Program-made: the position numbers and the translations under genes
Source of the DNA: Caldilineaceae bacterium
Lineage (GTDB): Bacteria; Chloroflexota; Anaerolineae; Caldilineales; Caldilineaceae
Direction: 5' to 3'
Assembly (NCBI GenBank): GCA_028819675.1
Contig: JAPPKT010000216.1
Coordinates: forward strand, 1-5,144
DNA: 5,144 nt
Shown here: positions 1-5,144 of the stretch, piece by piece
Numbering within the stretch: the stretch's first letter is position 1
How the letters are laid out: each line of letters starts with the position of its first letter
The notes under the pieces: generated by a model
Told to the model about the DNA's origin: nothing
Databases searched by the model: none
The model's input: only the letters and a program-made list of their open reading frames with translations

Positions 1-299
1 CGGATCTCTGGGATTTCAAGGAGACGCTAGAGATATACGGCGACGACAAGCGGGTCATTGTGGCGTACCCGACCGGTTTTTCGCGTGGCATCTTGTCGAC
101 AGTGTCGGTCCAGGGGATCGATAGCGAGGGCAGGACCTACCGGACTGAGCCTTATATTGATTGGGACAGCGCATTTGTACGGGAGCTGCAGCATTTCCAC
201 AGTTGCATTGTCGACGGCAAGGCGTCGCGGACGTCGCTGGAGCATGCACGCAAGGATGTCAAGTTGATTATTGACATTATTGGGGCGTATAAAGGTTAG
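1..299 (+). CDS. Gfo/Idh/MocA family oxidoreductase, C-terminal fragment (5' end outside window)
   Basis: The open frame enters from the left edge (first complete codon at 3-5) and ends at TAG 297-299, giving 98 visible residues. GTG at 60 is an internal valine codon, not a start, because the frame stays open and family-like upstream of it. Visible features are a segment of the type ETLEIYGDDKRVIVAYPTGF (visible residues ~7-26), matching the beta-sheet region of the C-terminal domain. A helix follows with the pattern ELQHFHSCIVDGKASRTSLEHARKDV, the usual family ending in which a conserved His/Phe helix precedes 'G..P.TsleDAr'. Known family members are NAD(P)-dependent dehydrogenases acting on sugars, inositols or their derivatives in the cytoplasm. 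The Rossmann domain and catalytic residues lie outside the window, so the substrate cannot be inferred. No terminator-like hairpin is obvious just after the stop. Confidence 0.85.
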   Translation, partial: DLWDFKETLEIYGDDKRVIVAYPTGFSRGILSTVSVQGIDSEGRTYRTEPYIDWDSAFVRELQHFHSCIVDGKASRTSLEHARKDVKLIIDIIGAYKG

Positions 300-674
300 C
301 GGCTTAGTCGTAGTTCGTATTGCGTGGCTGGAGTGCCGTCGGGGCTTTAGGTGGCGTCGAGCAGGCTGGGGCATTCCGGGTTGGGTAGGCTGATCGATTG
401 GGATGAGAGTCTGCGGTATGGGAAAGTCTTGTCGATTGGCTATGGCTCTCCGGGAGGGGAGGTCTGAACGGTTCGCGGCCTGACAGAGACGGAAGCCAGG
501 GAAGTTGTCTTTGTAGCGAAAGCGAGCCTCATTGACTGCTGGGCGAGCGTGCAAAGAGGGCCACTAGAAAAGTAGAAACTGTTTGAGAAACAAAGCTGTT
601 TTCTGAAGTTCTAACTCCCCCTCGAATCTCCACCGTGGTTCCCCCCACTTGATTCAAGGTTCAATTGCCTTTAA
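300..674. other. Long intergenic stretch without a supportable gene
   Basis: No reading frame here looks like a real protein. A minus-strand open frame covering 27-554 is mostly the reverse complement of the dehydrogenase gene, and its remaining part is rich in Arg, Pro and Gln and matches no family I know. Roughly 300-550 is GC-rich and 555-700 is clearly AT-richer, as expected for a promoter region ahead of the next gene. A short hairpin (TGTTT / AAACA, 580-592) is too weak to name. No tRNA cloverleaf, riboswitch core or array of repeats was recognised. Confidence 0.5.
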
Positions 675-683
675 TGGTATTAT
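675..683 (+). promoter_or_regulatory. Possible extended -10 promoter for the nitrilase-like gene
   Basis: TGGTATTAT matches the extended -10 form TGnTATAAT with one mismatch and lies about 100 bases before the ATG at 781. There is no good -35 hexamer at the usual distance; TTCAAG at 653-658 is 19 bases away and weak. This is tolerable for an extended -10 promoter. The site is bracketed by an inverted repeat, AGGTTC (657-662) and GAACCT (685-690). The call rests on sequence similarity only. Confidence 0.3.
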
Positions 684-780
684 GGAACCTGTTGCAAATT
701 GGAAAACGTTGTCTGAATTGGCGGTAGTTTGCTGCGATTCGGACAGGCGCTGAGAGTTGGGAACGGGCAGACTGCCTCAA

Positions 781-2280
781 ATGAAGACGCTGACCGTCGC
801 GTGTATCCAACAGAAGATGCGGTTGCCCCAGACGCTGGAGGAGTACAGGGAAGACCTGCGCAGGTTTTTGCGGGCAGCGGAGAATAAACGGGCGCGGCTG
901 GTGATTTTTCCGGAACTGGCCGGGGTAATGGTGATCCCGCCTCTTTTGAGCGGATTCCAGGCGAACCTGTTGAAGCGGTCGGATCTGGCGCGGCGGCGGC
1001 AGTCAAGTCTGTGGCAGAAGTTCAGCGGTGGCTTTTCGGGGGCGCTGGCCGGATGGCTAAACACCGATTTCCGCCAGATGGCTGGCGCGCTGTTGACGAC
1101 GCAGCCGGAGAGTGTTTGGGAGGCGTACGACGAAGTCTTCGGGGGGCTGGCGCAGGAGTTTGACGTGACGTTGGTGGCGCCGAGCGCATATTTGCCGGAC
1201 CCTCTGGACGGTGTGTTGCGGAACCTAACTGTAGTTTACGGCCCCAGCGGCGAGAGGCTGGGGTACCAAGCCAAGCGTGTGCTGCATCCTGAGGACGAGG
1301 ACCTGGCCCAGCCGGGCCACGAATGGAACGTAATTCAGACGCCGGTCGGCAGAATTGGGTTGATGCTGGGCGGCGACCTGCTGTACCCGGAGGTGGGGCG
1401 GCTGCTGGCATACCAGGGCGCGGAGTTGTTGATCGGCCAGGGCGCGGCTACAGAGCGGGTGTTGTATGAGAAGTTGCGGGCCGGGATGCTGGCGCGAATG
1501 CAGGACAACCAGTTGTTCGCGGCCATCAGCTTTCTGGTCGGCCACAATGAGTTCAGCCGCCGTCAGCGAGATCCTTTCGTGGGGCGATCGTCGGTGCTGG
1601 CGCCGCAGGAACTTACGCCGCGAGCAAGCGGAATCCTGGTAGAGTCGTCCAACTTTCGCAGCGAGAGCGTGCTGTCGGCACTATGGGACTTCGAGGCGTT
1701 GGCCGAGCTGTGGGAGACATCGGACACACCGGTGAGGAGCCAACTTCCCCTGGATGCGGTCGGCCCGGCGCTGGCACAACTCTATCGAAAGATGAACCAG
1801 TTGCCGGCAGGGCCCGAAGCACTCCTGGCTGCGCCCGAAGTACAGGAACCTGAGACCAAAAAACGGCCCGTGGTGATGGAAGAGAGGGTGACAGTGCCAA
1901 AGAGGACAAAGTCAATACTCAGTCTGGATGATCTGCCAGTACTTGCGTCGGTCACTTCCTACTGGGGAGATGCGTCAGATACAGAGATCAAAGAATCCTT
2001 GCCTGCCCATGTTCCGGTCAGTTTGACTCCCGAGACATATGATTGGGAATTGGACGAATCGTCAGAGGCGATTGAGTCGCAGGCGTTAGCTACACCAGAG
2101 GCGGAAGCGGGCACTGCAGAAGGTGTGAAAGCTCAGAGCGAAGATATGCAAACTGTGGCCGCCGGTCAGTCAGATGAAGGTCAGGCCGAGGACGGTGAAA
2201 GTGAAGAGGAGACGCAGGAGATGGATGCTCTTCTCGAGCCAAGGGCTGAAGACGCCGCAGGTAGACCGACTGCGTCTTGA
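781..2280 (+). CDS. Nitrilase-superfamily (carbon-nitrogen hydrolase-like) protein lacking the catalytic cysteine, with acidic C-terminal tail
   Basis: This is a 499-residue protein. ATG 781 is preferred over an in-frame TTG at 757 because MKTLTVACIQ is the usual first beta strand of nitrilase-fold proteins and the eight extra residues resemble nothing. Neither start has a strong Shine-Dalgarno. The fold signatures appear in order: VIFPEL with the expected catalytic Glu45; YQAKRVLHPEDEDL with the expected Lys165; and GRIGLMLGGDLLYPE (190-204), the nucleophile-elbow strand. In active members the last motif reads IC.D, but here the cysteine position is Gly197 (codon GGC 1369-1371). The only cysteine in the protein is Cys8. 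Downstream, GAELLIGQGA and ARMQDNQLFAAISFLVG match the family's later strands, so the domain is complete to about residue 340. About 45 residues more than usual follow the Glu strand (roughly 50-110). Residues ~350-499 are rich in Glu, Asp, Ala and Ser and are probably disordered. There is no signal peptide or membrane segment, so the protein should be cytoplasmic. The fold assignment is firm. The lack of normal amidase/nitrilase activity is inferred, and the real role is unknown. Confidence 0.85.
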   Translation: MKTLTVACIQQKMRLPQTLEEYREDLRRFLRAAENKRARLVIFPELAGVMVIPPLLSGFQANLLKRSDLARRRQSSLWQKFSGGFSGALAGWLNTDFRQMAGALLTTQPESVWEAYDEVFGGLAQEFDVTLVAPSAYLPDPLDGVLRNLTVVYGPSGERLGYQAKRVLHPEDEDLAQPGHEWNVIQTPVGRIGLMLGGDLLYPEVGRLLAYQGAELLIGQGAATERVLYEKLRAGMLARMQDNQLFAAISFLVGHNEFSRRQRDPFVGRSSVLAPQELTPRASGILVESSNFRSESVLSALWDFEALAELWETSDTPVRSQLPLDAVGPALAQLYRKMNQLPAGPEALLAAPEVQEPETKKRPVVMEERVTVPKRTKSILSLDDLPVLASVTSYWGDASDTEIKESLPAHVPVSLTPETYDWELDESSEAIESQALATPEAEAGTAEGVKAQSEDMQTVAAGQSDEGQAEDGESEEETQEMDALLEPRAEDAAGRPTAS

Positions 2281-2333
2281 CTTTCCAAATTTGGGTTGCC
2301 GGCCAGAGGTCAGATAGTGGTGGGCGTTGAACG

Positions 2334-3800
2334 CTAAGGGAGAACGGGCTCTTCCCTGGCGGACTGAATCAGGCGCAGCATCTCGTCGACGTCGGTGATC
2401 TTCACCCGCGGTTGCCCCCGCAGTTCTCCCCGTTGGTTTTCTATCTGTTCCAGAATTTGCCAGTCGGCAAAGGAAACGAAGTTCACGCCCCTGTTCTGCA
2501 GGAAGGGAATGATGTCATTGGGCCGGCCGTGGCCGTCGGTGTGTGGGCCGGAATTGTTGACCGAGGCCGGGGCGCCTGGAAGCAGCTCGGCGGCGTTTTT
2601 CACATCTTCCATCATCATTTTCACAGTTTCGACTGCGTCAGGCTTGTTGGTGCCGATGACGCCAGTGGGGCCGCGTTTGGCCCAGCCGACGGTGTATTCA
2701 CCGGGCACGACCGCGCCGCCGTGCTCGGCAGTCACGCGCCCCTTCTCGTTGGGAATGATACCCCAACGATCATAGAAGGGGACGCCTGGAATGGGGACGC
2801 CGCGGTAGCCGATGGAGCGAAATACCAGCCCGACATCATATTCTGTGAATGTGCCGATGCCGCGGCAAGCGACGTAGCCCGTTTCGGTAGCTTGCAGCGC
2901 GTTTTTCTCTGTAGTAATGGCGCTGACCGCGCCGGCAGTGCCGGTTATTTCGGTCGGTGAGCGCAGGAAGTGGAAGATGATCTGTTTGGGTTTGCCGGTG
3001 GCGCCGCGCTCCGCCAGATCCTGCAGTGTTTCGATGTTGCGGCGGGCGGTGCGGTCGCCTTCCATTTCGGTCTGGCTGGCTTCGTCGAGAACAAGGTCGG
3101 CCGGATTGACGATCACATCGGCGATTTCCAGTTCGCCCAGCTCTTTTATCTCCGGATTGGTGAACTTGGCTTGTACCGGCCCGCGGCGGGCGAAGATGTG
3201 AATGTGCCTGACGTTGCTATCGCGCAGTTCCTCAAGGGCGTAGTCGGTTATGTCGGTTGTCTCCAGTTCGGAGACCGATTTGGCGAGGATGCGGGTTACA
3301 TCCATGGCCACATTGCCGACGCCGATGACAGCGACACTTTCGACACTCAGATCAAATTGAAAGTGACGGAAGTCGGGATGGCCGTTGTACCAGGCGACGA
3401 ACTCTGTGGCGGAGAAGCTGCCCGCCAGGTCTTCGCCGGGGATGCCGAGCCTTTTGTCGGACTGGGCACCGACGGCGTAGACGATCTGGTCATAGTGGGA
3501 CTTGAGCTCAGCGTGGGTGATATCGGCTCCCAGGTCCACGTTGCCGAAGTAGCGGACGCGGCTGTCTTTCATCGTGCGCTCGTAGATGCGGGTTACGGAC
3601 TTGATCTTCTGGTGATCGGGGGCGACGCCGTAGCGCACCAGTCCGTAGGGCGTGGGAAGCCGGTCGAAGAGATCGATTGAGACGTGGGCATCCTTTTGTT
3701 GCAGCAAGGCGCCGGCGGCGTAGAAGCCAGATGGTCCGGCGCCGACAATAGCGATGCGCACGGGTCTGCTGCTGCTGCCAAGTCTTCCTGTAAAGGTCAA
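2334..3800 (-). CDS. NADPH-dependent FAD oxidoreductase, FprA/adrenodoxin-reductase type (ferredoxin-NADP+ reductase)
   Basis: The protein has 488 residues, typical of or slightly longer than the family, and ends at TAG 2336-2334. It should move electrons between NADPH and ferredoxin-like proteins in the cytoplasm through FAD. The FAD-binding motif GAGPSGFYAA is at 20-29, followed by the family-typical PTPYGLVRYGVAPDHQ (49-64). The NADPH site GVGNVAMDVTRIL is at 160-172, and ARRGPVQAKFTNPEIKEL (204-221) carries the arginines expected to contact the NADP 2'-phosphate. The strongest signature is GWAKRGPTGVIGTN (372-385), specific to the FprA/adrenodoxin reductase group. The C-terminal region with the conserved Trp and QPRVKITDVDEML is also normal. 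The start is TTG (3800-3798), chosen because AGAGGA lies seven bases upstream and the next Met is residue 77, beyond the FAD motif. No ferredoxin gene is visible nearby, so the partner is unknown. The gene is convergent with the nitrilase-like gene and may share a transcript with the small gene upstream. Confidence 0.93.
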   Translation of the reverse strand: MTFTGRLGSSSRPVRIAIVGAGPSGFYAAGALLQQKDAHVSIDLFDRLPTPYGLVRYGVAPDHQKIKSVTRIYERTMKDSRVRYFGNVDLGADITHAELKSHYDQIVYAVGAQSDKRLGIPGEDLAGSFSATEFVAWYNGHPDFRHFQFDLSVESVAVIGVGNVAMDVTRILAKSVSELETTDITDYALEELRDSNVRHIHIFARRGPVQAKFTNPEIKELGELEIADVIVNPADLVLDEASQTEMEGDRTARRNIETLQDLAERGATGKPKQIIFHFLRSPTEITGTAGAVSAITTEKNALQATETGYVACRGIGTFTEYDVGLVFRSIGYRGVPIPGVPFYDRWGIIPNEKGRVTAEHGGAVVPGEYTVGWAKRGPTGVIGTNKPDAVETVKMMMEDVKNAAELLPGAPASVNNSGPHTDGHGRPNDIIPFLQNRGVNFVSFADWQILEQIENQRGELRGQPRVKITDVDEMLRLIQSAREEPVLP

Positions 3801-3807
3801 TGCAATT

Positions 3808-3813
3808 TCCTCT
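3808..3813 (-). promoter_or_regulatory. Shine-Dalgarno that fixes the TTG start of the FprA-type reductase
   Basis: Read on the minus strand, AGAGGA is followed by seven bases (AATTGCA counted down to 3801) and then TTG. Spacing and sequence are close to ideal for a bacterial ribosome binding site. This supports the non-ATG start over any internal alternative. Confidence 0.7.
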
Positions 3814-3856
3814 TGGAGTTTATTCCTGGGTACAAACTACAATATGGCAGCGAATT

Positions 3857-4069
3857 TCACAATTTTCGCTGGAGCAGAGACTGAAACTGCCGCGCCAGAG
3901 TGAGGACGCCGATACCGAGTTGGAAGTATTCGGCGGGGCCGATGGTTTCGAGAGCTGTCTCGCCGTCCTCTTCTCTACGCGCGCTGGATAGCCAGGCAAA
4001 GACGCCGCCCAGCAGAGCGCCTCCGATCATGCCTGCTAAAATGATTCCTGTCCGGCCGCTTTCCTTCAT
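3857..4069 (-). CDS. Small single-pass membrane protein, YtxH-like in layout, function unknown
   Basis: The gene encodes 70 residues from ATG (4069-4067) to TGA (3859-3857). A GGAG Shine-Dalgarno (4080-4077) sits seven bases before the ATG, which makes this a credible gene despite its size. After a short polar start (MKESGR), residues ~7-28 form one hydrophobic segment, TGIILAGMIGGALLGGVFAWL, with small-residue spacing (G..GG.LLGG) of the kind that packs helices together. A charged stretch (ARREEDGE) follows. The C-terminal half ends in a moderately hydrophobic, probably amphipathic helix (YFQLGIGVLTLARQFQ) and a basic tail. The layout, a short N-terminus, a Gly-rich helix and a cytoplasmic helical tail, recalls YtxH/gas-vesicle-type small proteins, but the similarity is one of architecture only. 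The gene lies 56 bases upstream of the FprA-type reductase on the same strand with no terminator between, so co-transcription is plausible. No function can be assigned. Confidence 0.65.
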   Translation of the reverse strand: MKESGRTGIILAGMIGGALLGGVFAWLSSARREEDGETALETIGPAEYFQLGIGVLTLARQFQSLLQRKL

Positions 4070-4172
4070 TGTCAGTCTCCACTATATCCGGCACCATCCA
4101 TTTAGCGCGTAAGCGCTTGTACAATTTACGTCCCTGATAACAGTTTCGCAGGGCGCGGACCGGTCTGTTGCG

Positions 4173-4212
4173 AAAATCGACCGCGACGCTAGCGGCAGCG
4201 CCGCGGTCGATT
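4173..4212 (-). terminator. Strong hairpin with T-tail, likely terminator of the solute-binding protein gene
   Basis: AATCGACCGCG (4175-4185) is perfectly complementary to CGCGGTCGATT (4202-4212). Past a single mismatch the stem continues with CGCT (4187-4190) pairing with AGCG (4197-4200), which leaves a six-base loop. Read on the minus strand, the stem runs straight into ATTTTCG, a short T tract. The hairpin lies about 70 bases after the stop of the minus-strand gene ending at 4282 and ahead of the next minus-strand gene. Read on the + strand there is no T tract, so the minus orientation is preferred. The T run is short, so termination may be incomplete. Confidence 0.6.
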
Positions 4213-4226
4213 GGTGCGCACATTGT

Positions 4227-4242
4227 AGCGGCAGAAGCCGCT
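4227..4242. repeat. Second, smaller hairpin sharing a 9-base direct repeat with the terminator stem-loop
   Basis: AGCGGC (4227-4232) and GCCGCT (4237-4242) form a perfect six-pair stem with a four-base loop. There is no T tract on either side, so it is not a terminator on its own. TAGCGGCAG occurs here (4226-4234) and again inside the larger hairpin (4190-4198), so the two structures could exchange pairing partners. On the minus strand this hairpin comes first after the stop codon at 4282. It may protect the transcript's 3' end or simply be part of a repeated intergenic element. Confidence 0.45.
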
Positions 4243-4281
4243 CTTGTCACATGCAGCAGAAGACCATAGGACTGAATCGTC

Positions 4282-5144
4282 TTACTTCAGGATCATCTCC
4301 TTGACGAGGATGCGGTGATCAAGCTGAGGCGCCCATTCGATCCGGCCGCCGAGGCCGTAAGCGAGATCGAGGTGGCCTATGTAACCTATAGCGACATCCT
4401 CGTGCACTATCCGGCTGAGCTCCTGCAGCGTCATTTCACGCTCGTCTCCGGTGAGGGGAAGGGCCTTCATCCAGACGGCATCGGCTTCCTCGTTGCAGTA
4501 GACAGAGAGGATGCCCTCGCAGGAGTAATAGAAGCGGTAGGAAGAGGCGTAGTCCATGATTTCGTTGCCATGCAGGTGGATGGCGACGAAGTTCCGGTCT
4601 TCGGGAACGTCCTTGATGTTGATCAGCATCACCTGTCCGAAGCCTTCGGGATCGTAGAAGGTGGTGGTTACGCTGAAGCCGACGTCGGTGAGCATGGAAG
4701 CGACGGCCTGAATGACTTCGTCAATTCTGGGGAAGACGGCATGGCGTGCGCCGAGCGTGATCTCCATGTCGACGGGTACGCCGTCTGCAGCCGCGGCGGC
4801 CAGGAGCTCTCGGGCCTGGTCCGGGTCGTAGGGATAGGGCTCCAGGCTGGGGTCGTGGCCGGTGGCGGAGGAGTTGACTATCTGGCTGGCGACGGTAGCC
4901 GCGCCGCCGAGGATGCTGTCGACGATGGCCTCTTTGTCGATAGCCAACTGGAAGGCCAGGCGGACGCGCTGGTCGGACAGTAGCGGGCTATTGGTATCCA
5001 TGCGGATGAAGATCGTCTCGACGCTGGGGGCGGACACGCAGCTGGCGTCAGCTTCGGCGTCGAGCAGCTGGCACTGTTCGGGTGTGATGAACGCGGCCAG
5101 ATCGACCTCGCCGGCTTGCACGGCGGCGACCCGCACCTGGTCCT
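4282..5144 (-). CDS. ABC transporter solute-binding protein, family 5 (SBP_bac_5; peptide/nickel/opine type), C-terminal part (5' end outside window)
   Basis: The frame is open through the right edge (first full codon 5142-5140, Asp) and ends at TAA 4284-4282, leaving 286 visible residues, a little over half of a usual 500-600-residue protein. The GTG at 5136 is an internal Val codon: the flanking DQVRVAAVQAGEVDLAAFITPE is the canonical 'aGevD' segment. Family signatures follow in order: LLSDQRVRLAFQLAIDKEAIV (visible ~55-74, the 'vR.A...AiDr..iv' motif), PYPYDPDQARELLAAAA (~102-118), and the ligand-side lobe through MDYASSYRFYYSCEG and YCNEEADAVW to HEDVAIGYI near the end. These lipoproteins or periplasmic-type proteins bind peptides, nickel, opines or oligosaccharides outside the membrane and deliver them to a Dpp/Opp-type permease. 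Four cysteines (visible ~24, 35, 208, 216) would suit disulfides in an exported protein. The signal peptide and much of the binding site are missing, so the ligand is undefined. No permease gene lies downstream. Confidence 0.9.
   Translation of the reverse strand, partial: DQVRVAAVQAGEVDLAAFITPEQCQLLDAEADASCVSAPSVETIFIRMDTNSPLLSDQRVRLAFQLAIDKEAIVDSILGGAATVASQIVNSSATGHDPSLEPYPYDPDQARELLAAAAADGVPVDMEITLGARHAVFPRIDEVIQAVASMLTDVGFSVTTTFYDPEGFGQVMLINIKDVPEDRNFVAIHLHGNEIMDYASSYRFYYSCEGILSVYCNEEADAVWMKALPLTGDEREMTLQELSRIVHEDVAIGYIGHLDLAYGLGGRIEWAPQLDHRILVKEMILK

Noticed and set aside
27..554. 175-codon open frame on the minus strand
   Set aside because: More than half is antisense to the Gfo/Idh/MocA gene. 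The rest is Arg/Pro/Gln-rich without family motifs or a ribosome binding site, as expected from a shadow frame in GC-rich DNA.
757..780. TTG at 757 as the start of the nitrilase-like gene
   Set aside because: It adds eight residues not typical of the family. ATG 781 begins exactly at the first beta strand. Neither has a strong ribosome binding site, so this is a preference rather than proof.
2281..2333. Possible bidirectional terminator in the convergent gap
   Set aside because: CCAAATTTGG (2285-2294) is a palindrome with no loop, and GCGT/ACGC near 2324-2334 is only four pairs. Neither has a T tract, so no terminator is called.
2970..3680. 236-codon open frame on the + strand
   Set aside because: It lies wholly antisense to the FprA-type reductase, whose motifs are unambiguous. 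Its own translation has no recognisable domain.
4081..4086. TATAGT on the minus strand as a -10 box for the small membrane-protein gene
   Set aside because: It would start transcription inside or after the ribosome binding site at 4080-4077, and no -35 hexamer lies at the right distance.
3975..4250. 91-codon open frame on the minus strand overlapping the small membrane-protein gene
   Set aside because: It runs through the terminator hairpin in another frame, is Arg-rich, and lacks a motif. The overlapping 70-codon frame has the ribosome binding site and a clean membrane helix.
4315..4983. 222-codon open frame on the + strand
   Set aside because: It is the antisense of the family 5 solute-binding protein, and the Val/Gly/Asp-rich product is a typical shadow.

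Overview
The window comes from a bacterial chromosome with fairly GC-rich coding DNA. It holds five protein genes, two of them cut by the window edges. I see no rRNA, tRNA, CRISPR array, insertion sequence or phage gene. The mix (a Gfo/Idh/MocA oxidoreductase, a long nitrilase-like protein with an acidic tail, an FprA/adrenodoxin-reductase-type flavoprotein and a family 5 ABC solute-binding protein) would fit an environmental Chloroflexota-like bacterium. That assignment is a weak inference: nothing in the window is taxonomically decisive.

Layout from left to right. (1) The last 98 codons of a Gfo/Idh/MocA dehydrogenase run on the + strand to 299. (2) About 480 bases follow without a credible gene. 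The second half of this stretch is AT-richer and carries a possible extended -10 promoter at 675-683. (3) At 781-2280 on the + strand lies a 499-residue nitrilase-superfamily protein. The expected catalytic cysteine is glycine, and the C-terminal ~150 residues form an acidic, probably disordered tail. (4) A 53-bp convergent gap separates it from a minus-strand NADPH-dependent FAD oxidoreductase of the FprA type (2334-3800). This gene starts at TTG behind a good Shine-Dalgarno. (5) A 70-codon single-pass membrane protein lies just upstream of it on the same strand (3857-4069) and may be co-transcribed. (6) The intergenic stretch 4070-4281 holds two hairpins. The larger has a T-rich tail reading on the minus strand and probably terminates the next gene. 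(7) The C-terminal part of an ABC transporter solute-binding protein (SBP_bac_5, peptide/nickel/opine type) runs on the minus strand from the right edge to 4282.

The genes do not form one recognisable pathway. The only likely transcription unit is the small membrane protein plus the FprA-type reductase. The most distinctive item is the nitrilase-like protein. It keeps the Glu and Lys of the superfamily triad but has no cysteine at the active-site position, and its only cysteine is near the N-terminus. It is therefore probably not a conventional amidase/nitrilase. I found no clear evidence of a new multi-gene system here.
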